From Caulobacter mirabilis (GTDB lineage Bacteria; Pseudomonadota; Alphaproteobacteria; Caulobacterales; Caulobacteraceae): 64,000 bases of DNA. Positions 35,198 through 45,177 of the stretch are shown one piece after another. Below the pieces are notes generated by a model that saw only the letters and a list, made by a program, of their open reading frames with translations, was not told the DNA's origin and searched no databases. How positions within the stretch are numbered: position 1 is the stretch's first letter; each line of letters starts with the position of its first letter. The position numbers were made by a program, and so were the translations under genes. The stretch lies in assembly GCF_002749615.1 (NCBI RefSeq), contig NZ_CP024201.1, forward strand, positions 2,170,001-2,234,000, given 5' to 3'.

Positions 35198-35971
35198 ATG
35201 GAGCTCGGGCTCAGCGGAAAGACCATCTTCGTCGCCGGCGCCAGCCGGGGCATCGGGCTGGGCATCGTCGAGGCCTGCCTGGGCGAGGGGGCGAAGGTCG
35301 CCATCACCGCTCGCGGCGCCGAGGCGCTGGAGGCGACCCGCGCCCGGCTGGCCGCCGAGCACGGCGAGGGTCGCGTCTGGGCGATGGCCGGCGATCTGCG
35401 CGACACGGCGAGGATCGAAGAGGCGCTGGCCGGCGCCGAGGCGGCGCTGGGGCCCATCTTCGGCGCGGTCGCCAATGTCGGCCTGCATCCGTGTCCGCCG
35501 GGCGCCGAGGTCGACGACGAGACCTGGGACGCCGGATTCGCCCAGAACCTCGGTTCGGCCTGGCGGCTGGCGCGGGGGGCCTATCGCCGGATGCTGCCGC
35601 GAGGGGAGGGCTCGATCCTGTTCATCAGCTCGATCGCCGGCCTGGGCGCGCTCGGCACGCCGCTGACCTACGGCACGGCCAAGGCGGGGATGAACCACCT
35701 GACCAAGGAGCTGGCCAAGATCGCCGGCCCCGAGGGCGTGCGCGTCAACGCCATCGCGCCGGGCAACATCATCTTCCCGGGCGGCAGCTGGCAGGAGCGG
35801 ATGGACGGTCCGAGAGCCGCGTCCTGGCAGCGCTGGATCGACCGCGAGGTGCCGCTGCAGCGCTACGGTCGGCCGGAGGAGATCGGAACCGTCGCCGCCT
35901 TCCTGATGAGCCCTCGCGCCAGCTTCGTGCACGGCGCCGTCGTGCCCGTCGACGGCGGCCAGACCCGCTGA
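35198..35971 (+). CDS. SDR-family oxidoreductase
   Basis: 257 aa from ATG 35198 (MELGLSGKTIFVAGASRGIG), preceded by GGGGAG. It is a classical short-chain dehydrogenase: the cofactor loop GASRGIGLGIVEACLGEG, catalytic Ser in SILFISSIAGLG, the Y-x-x-x-K pair in TYGTAKAGMNHL, and the C-terminal FVHGAVVPVDGGQTR. It resembles 3-oxoacyl-ACP reductase-like enzymes, but the substrate is not assignable. The nearby ACAD genes suggest acyl or alcohol substrates. Confidence 0.9.
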   Translation: MELGLSGKTIFVAGASRGIGLGIVEACLGEGAKVAITARGAEALEATRARLAAEHGEGRVWAMAGDLRDTARIEEALAGAEAALGPIFGAVANVGLHPCPPGAEVDDETWDAGFAQNLGSAWRLARGAYRRMLPRGEGSILFISSIAGLGALGTPLTYGTAKAGMNHLTKELAKIAGPEGVRVNAIAPGNIIFPGGSWQERMDGPRAASWQRWIDREVPLQRYGRPEEIGTVAAFLMSPRASFVHGAVVPVDGGQTR

Positions 35972-36205
35972 GCGGGCCGCGCCGGGTTGGCCGCGCCCGC
36001 CGGATGCTCCGGGCGCCCGCGGGATTTTCCTCGCCGTCCACGCGATTTCGTGCGCATACTGCGGTATCGACTATCGCCTTGGTTCGGTTGCTCTCCTCGC
36101 TTGGTCCTCGGATCGAGCTTCCGAGCCTACGTGATCCTTTCCGACAGTTTGATCGCGCCGCCCATCCTGACGGCACGTAACTCCAGACACCGGAAAGGTG
36201 ATCTC
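35972..36205. other. Intergenic region and probable long cold-shock leader
   Basis: About 230 bases between the SDR and the cold-shock gene have no plausible ORF. The second half is less GC-rich than its surroundings (e.g. GATCCTTTCCGACAGTTTGA at 36131) and probably holds the csp promoter and a structured 5' leader, as is common for cold-shock genes. No exact structure is claimed. Confidence 0.4.
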
Positions 36206-36415
36206 ATGGCTACCGGCACTGTGAAATGGTTCAATGGAACCAAGGGCTTCGGCTTCATCCAGCCTGACGACGGCGGTAACGACGTCTTCGTGCACATCTC
36301 GGCCGTCGAACGCGCCGGCCTGCGCTCGCTGAACGAAGGCCAGAAGGTCTCGTACGAGCTCGAGCAGGACCGTCGCAGCGGCAAGATGTCCGCCGGACAG
36401 CTGCAGGCGCTCTAA
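36206..36415 (+). CDS. Cold-shock domain protein (CspA family)
   Basis: 69 aa from ATG 36206 with a GGAAAGG ribosome binding site. The RNP1 motif [12 protein letters not shown] and RNP2 motif VFVHISAVE are intact in a single cold-shock domain ([18 protein letters not shown]). It binds single-stranded nucleic acid and melts RNA secondary structure. A strong hairpin terminator follows at 36426-36455. Confidence 0.95.
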   Translation: MATGTVKWFNGTKGFGFIQPDDGGNDVFVHISAVERAGLRSLNEGQKVSYELEQDRRSGKMSAGQLQAL

Positions 36416-36425
36416 GCCCCTGGCG

Positions 36426-36455
36426 GGCCGGCGCGATGTTCGCATCCCGCCGGCC
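36426..36455 (+). terminator. Strong hairpin after the cold-shock gene
   Basis: GGCCGGCG (36426-36433) pairs with CGCCGGCC (36448-36455). The loop itself folds as GATG-TTCG-CATC with a stable UUCG-type tetraloop. There is no T-tract, so termination is inferred from the stability. Confidence 0.65.
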
Positions 36456-36507
36456 TCGCACCCCAGACTTCGCCGCACGGCTGAAGGCCCATCGATCAGG
36501 AGAGCCC

Positions 36508-36657
36508 ATGGCCCGCGCGCCCAACTACAATTTCGAACGCCAGGAGCGGGAGCGCCTGAAGGCGATCAAGACCCGCGAGAAGGCCGCCGCCAAGCAGGAA
36601 GCCCGCGAGGCCAAGAAACAGGCCGCGGAAGGCTCTGGGCCGTCGTCGGCCGACTGA
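36508..36657 (+). CDS. Small highly charged protein, 49 aa
   Basis: Starts at ATG 36508 (MARAPNYNFERQERERLKAI), with AGGAGAG just upstream. Lys/Arg/Glu/Ala-rich and predicted as one long helix (KTREKAAAKQEAREAKKQAA). Such short basic helical proteins are common downstream of cold-shock genes in alphaproteobacteria, but the function is unknown. Confidence 0.65.
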   Translation: MARAPNYNFERQERERLKAIKTREKAAAKQEAREAKKQAAEGSGPSSAD

Positions 36658-36681
36658 TCGACCTGACGCGCCTGGGCGCGA

Positions 36682-37563
36682 TCATCCTGTCATCATCCGC
36701 CGCAGCGTCGGCTCGTCGATGATCCGCAGCGGCTGCCCGCCGGCGATGGCGGCCTCCGCCTTGGTCTGTTTTGCGCTGACGTAGTCGCGGCCCAGGCCCC
36801 ACCCTTCGTGCGCGCCGATGACCAGCAGGGTGGTCTTGCGGGTCACGCTCGCGGAAAACGCGCCGCCGGCCGCCTGGACCTGGTCGGCCATCACCGAGCG
36901 GGGCACCGAGAGGTCGCCCGTGACGGTCACCACATGCCCGTTCAGCGGGCCGTCGCAGGCCGGCCGCCGGGTGACCGAGCCGCCTTCGCCCCAGGTCCGT
37001 CCGCGAATCTGGGCGCCGGGCGAGGGCGACGTCGGCCGACGGTGCAGCCAGTCCTCTATTCCGCCCCCCGCCTGGGCCAGGGCGCGCAGAACGATCTGCC
37101 CGGCGGTGCGGGCGTCCTCCAGCGCGTCGTGGTGACGGAAGCGGATGTCGAACATCTTGGCCAGCGCCCCCAGTTTGTAGCTGGGCAGGCCGGGCCAGGC
37201 GATGCGGGCGACCGAGACGCTGTCGATCCAGCGGCTGTCGATCGGCGACAGCAGGTCCCGGCGACAGGCGGCCGACAGGGCCGAAGGATCGAAGTTGGAG
37301 TGGGACACCGCGATCCGCCCGCCCAGTCGCTCGTCGAGCCAGCCGTGCAGATCGCGGAAAGCCGGCGCGCCGGCGACCTTCTGCGGCGAGATGCCGTGGA
37401 AGGCGATGTTGAACGGCTCGAAGGCGTCGCGGGGATCGACCAGCGTCTCCTCGGCGAAACACTCCCGGCCGTCTCGATAGCCGACGATGCCGATCTGGCA
37501 GATGCTGTGGCGGCCGCGGTTGGCCGTTTCGACGTCGATGACGACGAAGTCGGGCTGACTCAT
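36682..37563 (-). CDS. DEDDh 3'-5' exonuclease with C-terminal BRCT domain
   Basis: 293 aa from ATG 37563 (MSQPDFVVIDVETANRGRHS). The N-terminal DnaQ-like exonuclease has Asp10-x-Glu12 (VIDVETAN), SHSNFDPSAL (second Asp) and HHDALEDARTAG (His and final Asp). A linker leads to a BRCT domain (about 215-290) with GHVVTVTGDLSVPRSVMADQ and TTLLVIGAHEGWGLG. The combination resembles the DNA polymerase III epsilon-like exonucleases used in DNA repair. No SOS box is seen upstream. Confidence 0.88.
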   Translation of the reverse strand: MSQPDFVVIDVETANRGRHSICQIGIVGYRDGRECFAEETLVDPRDAFEPFNIAFHGISPQKVAGAPAFRDLHGWLDERLGGRIAVSHSNFDPSALSAACRRDLLSPIDSRWIDSVSVARIAWPGLPSYKLGALAKMFDIRFRHHDALEDARTAGQIVLRALAQAGGGIEDWLHRRPTSPSPGAQIRGRTWGEGGSVTRRPACDGPLNGHVVTVTGDLSVPRSVMADQVQAAGGAFSASVTRKTTLLVIGAHEGWGLGRDYVSAKQTKAEAAIAGGQPLRIIDEPTLRRMMTG

Positions 37564-37621
37564 GCGCCGTCTCTTAGGCGGGGTTGTGTGGGAACGCCAA
37601 GGGGCAAGGCGCCACACGCCC

Positions 37622-37637
37622 TCAAACAATCGTTTGA
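37622..37637. promoter_or_regulatory. Putative TetR-type operator upstream of the BVMO
   Basis: TCAAAC-AATC-GTTTGA is a perfect 6-4-6 palindrome between the divergent exonuclease and monooxygenase genes, 69 bases before the BVMO ATG. The AAAC...GTTT form is common for TetR/AcrR regulators. No TetR gene is in the window. Confidence 0.5.
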
Positions 37638-37705
37638 CGCCTCGCCGCCGGCCCGGCAGGCTTGCGCCCAAGGCCGCCCGGCAGAGCGCGGCTCGGGAGG
37701 AACAG

Positions 37706-39496
<1,791 letters not shown>

Positions 39497-39534
39497 CGCC
39501 TTGAAACCGGAGCGTTGCGGCGCCAAACCGGGCC

Positions 39535-40008
39535 ATGCGACAAGCCCTGTTGATCATCGACGTGCAGCCCAGCTTCGACCCGCCGGCCTGGCTGGTCGAG
39601 GGGATCGAGCGTCTGCTGCCGTTGATGCCGTCGGTCGCCACGGTCGAGCGGCACGATGAGGCCGTCACCCCGTTCCGCCGCCAGCTGAACTGGGCTCCCG
39701 GTCCGGCGGACGACAGCCTGGTCGCCGCAGACCGCGTCTTCATCAAACATGGCTACGCGCTGACGCCCGAGACCGTCGCCCATCTGAAGGCGCTGGATGT
39801 CGACCGGGTGCTGGTCTGCGGCATCCAGGCGGACACCTGCGTGCTGGCGGCGGGATTCGCCCTGTTCGACGCCGGTCTGCAGCCGACGATCATCGCCGAT
39901 CTAGTCGTCGGCTCATCGCTGGACCGGAGCGGGGCGCTGGGCGTCAAGCTCTGGCGGCACCATTTCGGGGCCGTGGCGGAGCGGTACGAGGCGCTGCTGG
40001 AGGGTTGA
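39535..40008 (+). CDS. Isochorismatase-like cysteine hydrolase
   Basis: 157 aa. The catalytic triad is visible: Asp9 (LLIIDVQPSF), Lys71 (RVFIKHGYALT) and Cys102 (CGIQADTCVLAAGFALFD). It is a small single-domain member of the nicotinamidase/isochorismatase superfamily acting on amides or carbamates; the substrate is unknown. The layout is short but complete. A REP-like inverted repeat follows 13 bases after the stop. Confidence 0.87.
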   Translation: MRQALLIIDVQPSFDPPAWLVEGIERLLPLMPSVATVERHDEAVTPFRRQLNWAPGPADDSLVAADRVFIKHGYALTPETVAHLKALDVDRVLVCGIQADTCVLAAGFALFDAGLQPTIIADLVVGSSLDRSGALGVKLWRHHFGAVAERYEALLEG

Positions 40009-40021
40009 CAAGAACCCGTGC

Positions 40022-40116
40022 ATCCCGGCGAAGGCCGGGACCCGGTCGGGGTCCCATAACTCTGGAGCTTGCCGCGAAAGCCCGGGCTGTATCTGGGCCC
40101 CGGCCTTCGCCGGGGT
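40022..40116. repeat. REP-like inverted repeat (family A)
   Basis: Arms at 40022-40043 and 40095-40116 are close reverse complements built on CCCGGC-GAAG-GCCGGG. The spacer is 51 bp. It is the same unit as at 26745-26837 and again sits between convergent genes. Confidence 0.8.
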
Positions 40117-40131
40117 GATCGGAACGGGGAA

Positions 40132-40452
40132 CTAGACCGTGATGTCGGCCAGGGCGCCTTTCGAGGGGCCTTCGCCGTTCTTCACCTTGTCCATGATCTC
40201 CTTCTTGATGTCCTCCATGATCGCCTGGCGCTGCTCCGGGGGCAGGGCGTTGAAGGCTTCCTGGGTCAGGCCGCGCCGCTTGAGCATGGCCTCCATCATC
40301 TGCTCGGCCGGCGTCTTCTTCACATGATTGAAGAAGGCTTCGGTCGCGGTTTCCGGCGCGCCCTTCTCCTTGGGCGCGGCCGTGTTCAGGCGCTGCATGG
40401 CCGTGGTGGAGAAGAGCGAGGCGACGCCGCCGATCGGACTGGAGAGGCTCAT
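40132..40452 (-). CDS. Hypothetical protein, 106 aa
   Basis: Starts at ATG 40452 (MSLSSPIGGVASLFSTTAMQ) with AGGAGCC upstream. The C-terminal two-thirds are helical and charged (FFNHVKKTPAEQMMEAMLKR, LPPEQRQAIMEDIKKEIMDK). No signal peptide or known family. The layout resembles small flagellar- or secretion-associated helical proteins only loosely; the function is unknown. Confidence 0.7.
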   Translation of the reverse strand: MSLSSPIGGVASLFSTTAMQRLNTAAPKEKGAPETATEAFFNHVKKTPAEQMMEAMLKRRGLTQEAFNALPPEQRQAIMEDIKKEIMDKVKNGEGPSKGALADITV

Positions 40453-40690
40453 GAAAGGGCTCCTTCGGACTGCCGACCCGTTCGCAAGACCTTTGCCAGC
40501 CGGAAATCGCCATCGAAACAACGCCTTGAGATCGCCGTTCGCCGAAGGTCCGTCGCGACCCGGCAAAAGGCGCCGCCCGAAACTGCCGGGTCAGCTTGCA
40601 GATTTGTGAGTTTGGCGACCGATCGCCGACGGGTCCCGGCGGTCAGATGGTCCTCGCCGGGATGATCCGGCGTCCCACCGGGAGGATCCC

Positions 40691-40903
40691 ATGACCAAGC
40701 TGCTCGCGCCCGCCGCCCTGATCCTGAGCCTGGCCGTCGGCTCGGCCGCGTTCGCCGCGACGGCCCCCGCCGCGCCCGCGCCGGCCCAGAAGGCTCCGAG
40801 CGCCCACGCCAAGAAGGCGGCCTGCGAAAAGGCCTGGAAGGCCCAGAAGACCCACACGGGCACGGAAAAGGACTTCATCAAGGCCTGCGTCGCCAAGGGC
40901 TGA
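40691..40903 (+). CDS. Small secreted protein with two cysteines
   Basis: 70 aa. A signal peptide (TKLLAPAALILSLAVGSAAF, cleavage AFA-A) is followed by an Ala/Pro linker and a short domain CEKAWKAQKTHTGTEKDFIKAC, with Cys pair 14-20 residues apart that could form a disulfide. The repeat-like Cys-helix pattern recalls PsiF-type periplasmic peptides, but the match is weak. It is 118 bases upstream of a response regulator. Confidence 0.7.
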   Translation: MTKLLAPAALILSLAVGSAAFAATAPAAPAPAQKAPSAHAKKAACEKAWKAQKTHTGTEKDFIKACVAKG

Positions 40904-41021
40904 GGCATCTCTTGACGACGGGCGACCGGACGGCGCTCTCTCCCCCCTGTAGGGCTGTCCGGTCGCCACCTTCTCGCCCAGAAGCGGGACCAAGCAGCCT
41001 CTGACGCCTGGAGGCCACGCC

Positions 41022-41705
41022 ATGAGCCGGCGAATCCTGATGGTCGAGGACGACGAGGACACCGCCGCCTACGTCCTCAAGGGTCTTCGCGAAGAGGGGT
41101 TCACCGCCGAACATGCCGTCGACGGGCGCGACGGCTTCTATCTCGCGTCCAGCTCGCGGTTCGACGCCATCATCATGGACCGCATGGTGCCCGGCATGGA
41201 CGGCTTGAGCGTCGTCAAGGCGTTGCGGGCCGCCTCGATCAACACCCCGATCCTGATCCTCAGCGCCCTGAGCCACCTCGACGAGCGGGTGAAGGGCCTG
41301 CGCGCCGGGGGCGACGACTACCTGACCAAGCCGTTCGGTTTCTCGGAACTGGTCGCCCGGCTGGAGAACCTGCTGCGCCGCCGCGTCGAGCCGGAGATCG
41401 AAACCCGTCTGGTCTGCGGCGACCTGACCCTGGACCTGCTGGCGCGCAAGGCCGTGCGGGCGGACCGTCCGCTCGATCTGCTGCCCCGGGAGTTCAAGCT
41501 GCTGGAGTATCTGGTCCGGCACAAGGACCGGGTGGTGACCCGCACCATGCTGTTGGAACAAGTCTGGGACTACCGCTTCGATCCGCACACCACGGTCATC
41601 GACACCCACGTCAGCCGACTGCGGCGCAAGATCGACGAGGGCTTCGACCGCCCGCTGCTGCATACCCTCCGCGGAACCGGATACCGGCTGTCATGGGAGC
41701 CGTGA
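41022..41705 (+). CDS. OmpR-family response regulator
   Basis: 227 aa. The receiver domain has the acidic pocket VEDDED, phospho-acceptor Asp53 (IIMDRMVPGMDG) and Lys103 (GDDYLTKPF). The C-terminal winged helix has LDLLPREFKLLEYLVRHKDR and TTVIDTHVSRLRRKID. It overlaps the downstream histidine kinase gene by 13 bp, so they are a co-translated pair. The layout resembles copper/heavy-metal-type systems (CusR/TcrA-like), but the signal is unknown. Confidence 0.95.
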   Translation: MSRRILMVEDDEDTAAYVLKGLREEGFTAEHAVDGRDGFYLASSSRFDAIIMDRMVPGMDGLSVVKALRAASINTPILILSALSHLDERVKGLRAGGDDYLTKPFGFSELVARLENLLRRRVEPEIETRLVCGDLTLDLLARKAVRADRPLDLLPREFKLLEYLVRHKDRVVTRTMLLEQVWDYRFDPHTTVIDTHVSRLRRKIDEGFDRPLLHTLRGTGYRLSWEP

Positions 41706-43084
41706 GAGGCGCCCTGAGGCCGCGCGCTGTCCTGGTGGTCATGGTGGCGGTGGCGCTGGTCGCCCTGGCCGCCGGGCTGCTGGTCATCGACCGCATCGGC
41801 GAGACCCTGATCGACCAGCGCCAGCAGGCCGTGGCCGAGGCCGCCCGGGACTACTTCGTCGCCTTCGCTCACGAGGAGGGGCTGGCCCCTCTGGCCAAGG
41901 CCCTGGACCTGCGCGAGCGCACCCGCCCCGCCGGCGGCGGGTTCCGCTACGCCGTGTACGACGCCGAAGGTCGGTTCCTGGGCGGCGCGCGCCTCGCCGA
42001 CGCCGAGGACCTGCCGGCGCAGGGCCGGGCGCGGATTCGGCTGCTGACGCCGGGCAAGCATTCGCCGTGGCAGGTGCTGGTCCAGCCGCTGTCGGTCGGC
42101 GGCACCCTGGTGGTCTACGAGAACATCCACGAGCGGGCCGCCTTCCGCCGTGCGCTGATCGTCAGCGGCGCGATCGCGCTGGTCGGCGCCCTGGGCGCCC
42201 TGCTGGCCTGCGGGCTGTGGTTCAATCGGCAGCTGCTGCGGCGGATCGAGGCCGTGGCGGGGACCGCCGAGCGGATCGCCGACGGCGACCTGGCCGCACG
42301 GGCGCCGGCCGCGCCGCAGGGGGACGTCTTCGACCGGCTGGGCCTGTCGCTGAACGCCATGCTCGATCGGATCGAGGCCCTGATGACCGGCATGCGGACC
42401 GTGACCGACAGCCTGGCCCATGACCTGCGCTCGCCCCTGACCCGCCTGCGCGCCGACATCGCCCGGGCGGCGGAGCCCGGCCTGTCGGAGGTCAGCCGCA
42501 GCCGGGCCCTGGTCGCCGCCCAGGGCGAAGCCGAACGGGCGCTGGCCACCCTGTCGGCCCTGATGGACATCGCCCGGGCCGAGGCCGGCCTGTCCTCGGA
42601 GATGATGGCGCCGGTCGACCTCGCCGGGCTGATCGCGGACCTGGGCGAGCTGTTCGGACCGGTAATCGAGGACGCCGGCCAGACCTTCACCGTCGCGCCC
42701 TGGTCCGCTCCGCTGGTGGTGCAGGGGCACGAGCTGCTGCTGCGCCAGGCGGTTGGCAATCTGCTGCACAACGCCGCCCTGCACGCCGGCCCCGGCGCGG
42801 CGGTCAGTCTGGCGCTCGAAGAGGACGAGGACGGGGTCCGGATCATCGTCCAGGACCGTGGCCGCGGCGTGCCCGCCGAACATCGGGGCAGGGTGCAGGA
42901 GCGGTTCGTCCGCCTCGACTCCGCGCGGACCACGCCGGGCGCCGGCTTGGGCCTGGCCATCGCCGCCGCTTGCGCCCGGCTGCACGGCGGCGTGCTGGAC
43001 CTGCAGGACGCCGAGCCCGGCCTGCGGGCGGTGATCGGCCTTCGGCGTCATGGCCGGTTCACAGCGCGGACCGAAGCAGGCTAG
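41693..43084 (+). CDS. Membrane sensor histidine kinase
   Basis: 463 aa. Two transmembrane helices (about 12-31 and 153-175) flank a periplasmic sensor of about 120 residues. A HAMP segment follows (RRIEAVAGTAERIADGDLAA). The H-box has phospho-His243 (DSLAHDLRSPLTRLRADI). The catalytic ATPase domain has the N-box LLRQAVGNLLHNAALHAGPG and G-boxes DRGRGVP and GAGLGLAIAAACARLHGG. Its partner is the upstream OmpR-type regulator, with 13-bp gene overlap. tRNA-Ser follows 12 bases after the stop. Confidence 0.94.
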   Translation: MGAVRGALRPRAVLVVMVAVALVALAAGLLVIDRIGETLIDQRQQAVAEAARDYFVAFAHEEGLAPLAKALDLRERTRPAGGGFRYAVYDAEGRFLGGARLADAEDLPAQGRARIRLLTPGKHSPWQVLVQPLSVGGTLVVYENIHERAAFRRALIVSGAIALVGALGALLACGLWFNRQLLRRIEAVAGTAERIADGDLAARAPAAPQGDVFDRLGLSLNAMLDRIEALMTGMRTVTDSLAHDLRSPLTRLRADIARAAEPGLSEVSRSRALVAAQGEAERALATLSALMDIARAEAGLSSEMMAPVDLAGLIADLGELFGPVIEDAGQTFTVAPWSAPLVVQGHELLLRQAVGNLLHNAALHAGPGAAVSLALEEDEDGVRIIVQDRGRGVPAEHRGRVQERFVRLDSARTTPGAGLGLAIAAACARLHGGVLDLQDAEPGLRAVIGLRRHGRFTARTEAG

Positions 43085-43096
43085 AAGCCCGCCCAC

Positions 43097-43186
43097 GGAC
43101 GGGTGGTCGAGTGGTTTAAGGCAGCGGTCTTGAAAACCGCCGTAGGTGGAAGCCTACCGTGGGTTCGAATCCCACCCCGTCCGCCA
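43097..43186 (+). tRNA. tRNA-Ser(UGA)
   Basis: 90 nt with encoded CCA. The acceptor stem GGACGGG/CCCGTCC, anticodon loop CTTGAAA (anticodon TGA), a long variable arm typical of serine tRNAs (GTAGGTGGAAGCCTAC) and T-arm GTGGG-TTCGAAT-CCCAC are all complete. Discriminator base is G, as expected for tRNA-Ser. Confidence 0.97.
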
Positions 43187-43202
43187 CGGTCGCAGACCTT
43201 GC

Positions 43203-43661
43203 TCACCGTCCGACCCACGCCCAGACCAGGGCGGCCACCGCCCCAGCCTCGATCACGATCCGCCAGAGGCTCTGGCGTGTCCAGGCGCGCGCCGCGGCCG
43301 TCTGGGCGGCGTCCAGGTCGCCGGCCCGTTCGAAGCGCAGCGCCGCCGGGATGAAGTGGACGACGGACCAGGCCCGGGTGAGGACATGCGCCGCCAGGGC
43401 GATCAGGATCCAGGTCCTGGCGAACGGAGTCTGCCAGCTCGCCCAGGCCGCCGCGACCAGGGCGAGCTCATAGGCCGTGTGGGCCGGGATCCAGAAGCGC
43501 TTGCGGTCGATGCCGCCGCGCTGGGGCTGGATCAGCTGCGGCGTGGCGGGCCAGGCGCGATCGATGAGCAGGGCCTCGTAGAGGCCGCCGCCGACGCCGA
43601 TCGCGCCCAGGACGATGGCGGCCAGCATAAGCGCGACGTCGAGGGGCATTGAAACGACCAT
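43203..43661 (-). CDS. Four-helix membrane protein, function unknown
   Basis: 152 aa; the start could also be ATG 43649 (MPLDVALML). About four transmembrane helices are predicted, at 5-30, 63-80, 84-105 and 128-148. A conserved-looking loop GGIDRKRFWIPAHTAYELAL lies between helices 1 and 2. No known family is recognised. It is divergent from a MarR regulator across a palindromic site, so it may be controlled by that regulator. Confidence 0.72.
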   Translation of the reverse strand: MVVSMPLDVALMLAAIVLGAIGVGGGLYEALLIDRAWPATPQLIQPQRGGIDRKRFWIPAHTAYELALVAAAWASWQTPFARTWILIALAAHVLTRAWSVVHFIPAALRFERAGDLDAAQTAAARAWTRQSLWRIVIEAGAVAALVWAWVGR

Positions 43662-43681
43662 CCGGAATGGGTTAGATCAGT

Positions 43682-43700
43682 TATCTTGATTATCGAGATA
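43682..43700. promoter_or_regulatory. Putative MarR operator
   Basis: TATCTTGATTATCGAGATA is a palindrome with one mismatched pair, AT-rich, between the membrane protein gene and the marR-like gene and 6 bases before the latter's ATG. Its place suggests autoregulation. Confidence 0.55.
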
Positions 43701-43705
43701 TCAGA

Positions 43706-44167
43706 ATGTCAAGCGAACGGAACGCCGCCGCGACGCGGCTGACGAATGCGCTCCGCGGTTCGAGCGCCCAGGCTCTGATGGTCAGCCACGCCGTGGCGGC
43801 GAAGGTCGGGCTGAACATGACCGACCTGGAGTGCCTGGATGTCATCCAGATGAGCGGCCGCGTCACCGCCGGCGAGCTGGCGCGTCGCACGGGCCTGTCG
43901 ACCGGGGCCATGACCACGGCGATCGACCGCCTGGTGCGGGCGGGTTACGTCGAACGTCAGGACGATCCCAACGACCGCCGCCGGGTCTTCGTCATGGCCC
44001 GCCCGGACCGGTTGCAGGCGCTGTGGGCGATCTATGCGCCGCTGCAGGCCGCGATGGAGCAGCTCTACGAAGGTTGGTCCGAGGAAGAGCTGACCAGGAT
44101 CGCGACCTTCATGGAGCGGGCCACGGCGGTCTCCGCGACCTTCGTGAGCGGCCTGCAGGGCGACTAG
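43706..44167 (+). CDS. MarR-family transcriptional regulator
   Basis: 153 aa. The winged helix is clear: LNMTDLECLDVIQMSGRVTA, ELARRTGLSTGAMTTAIDRL (recognition helix) and the wing VERQDDPNDRRRVFVMARPD. The flanking helices form the dimer interface. It is divergent from a four-helix membrane protein with a palindrome in between. Its stop shares a CTAG tetranucleotide with the convergent LysR stop. Confidence 0.9.
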   Translation: MSSERNAAATRLTNALRGSSAQALMVSHAVAAKVGLNMTDLECLDVIQMSGRVTAGELARRTGLSTGAMTTAIDRLVRAGYVERQDDPNDRRRVFVMARPDRLQALWAIYAPLQAAMEQLYEGWSEEELTRIATFMERATAVSATFVSGLQGD

Positions 44168-45066
44168 GGCGATGCGCCTCGCCAGCGCAGCGTCTCCACC
44201 AGCAGGGTGAAAGCCGACGAGGCGTGGCGGCGGTGCGGATAGTAGAGGTGATAGCCCGGAAGGTCCGGCGTCGACCGCCCGAGCACCCGGACCAGCCGAC
44301 CCGCCTCGAGATGGGATTGCACCTGGTCCAGCGGCAGATAGGCCAGGCCGTGACCGTCGAGCGCCGCGTCCAGGATCAGGTCGATGGTGTTGAGCACCAG
44401 CGGGCCGTCGACCCGGACTCGCGTCTCACGTCCGCCGCGCATCAGGCGCCAGGCGTTCAAGGCGCCGGACGTCGGCAGGCGCAGGTTCACCGCGCGGTGC
44501 TCGGTCAGCTGCTCGGGCTGGATCGGGGCGGGGTGGACGCCGAAGTAGTCGGGTGATCCCACGATCGCCATCGGGATGTCGGGGCTGATGCGGACGGCGA
44601 TCATGTCCCTGGCGATCTCGCCGCCCAGGCGGACGCCGGCGTCGAAACGATCGGCGACGACGTCGGCCAGACCGTAGTCGATCGTGATCTCGACCGCGAT
44701 GTCCGGATGATCCGGCAACAGCCGCTTCATGGCCGGCAGCAGCACGGTCTTGGCCGCATGCTCGACGGTGGTGATGCGGATCCGGCCGGACGGGCGGTCG
44801 CGCAACTCGCCCAGGTCCGCGATCGCCGCGTCCAGGTCGTGCAGCATCGGCCCCAGCGTCGCCAGCAGCCGCTCGCCGGCGTCGGTGGGCGCCACGCTGC
44901 GGGTCGTGCGGGACAGCAGGCGCAGGCCCAGTCGGGTCTCGATCCGTCGCACGATCTGGCTCAGCGCCGACTGGGCCATGCCCAGCCGGGCGGCGGCCCG
45001 GGTGAAGCTGCGTTCTTCGGCGACCACGACGAAGGCCGCCAGGTCCGCGATCTCGTCCCGACGCAT
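44164..45066 (-). CDS. LysR-family transcriptional regulator
   Basis: 300 aa. The N-terminal winged helix has FVVVAEERSFTRAAARLGMA, then QSALSQIVRRIETRLGLRLLSRTTRSVAPT. The C-terminal periplasmic-binding-like effector domain follows, with GVHPAPIQPEQLTEHRAVNL as in the DhcR/PgrR-type group. It is divergent from an alpha/beta hydrolase gene and likely controls it. A TATCAC-CTCA-GTGATA palindrome lies just upstream of its own start. Confidence 0.93.
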   Translation of the reverse strand: MRRDEIADLAAFVVVAEERSFTRAAARLGMAQSALSQIVRRIETRLGLRLLSRTTRSVAPTDAGERLLATLGPMLHDLDAAIADLGELRDRPSGRIRITTVEHAAKTVLLPAMKRLLPDHPDIAVEITIDYGLADVVADRFDAGVRLGGEIARDMIAVRISPDIPMAIVGSPDYFGVHPAPIQPEQLTEHRAVNLRLPTSGALNAWRLMRGGRETRVRVDGPLVLNTIDLILDAALDGHGLAYLPLDQVQSHLEAGRLVRVLGRSTPDLPGYHLYYPHRRHASSAFTLLVETLRWRGASP

Positions 45067-45067
45067 T

Positions 45068-45083
45068 TATCACCTCAGTGATA
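45068..45083. promoter_or_regulatory. Putative LysR-binding palindrome
   Basis: TATCAC-CTCA-GTGATA is a perfect 6-4-6 palindrome containing the T-N11-A arrangement common to LysR sites. It starts one base upstream of the lysR ATG in the 111-bp divergent region with the hydrolase gene. A direct repeat AGCGCAAT (45090-45097 and 45111-45118) lies nearby. Confidence 0.55.
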
Positions 45084-45177
45084 GGCTCAAGCGCAATTGC
45101 CTGCCTAATCAGCGCAATCCTTCGCGCCTAGATTGGCTGCGTCAACAGCGGGTTCGCCCGATCGAAAGGACGCAGAA

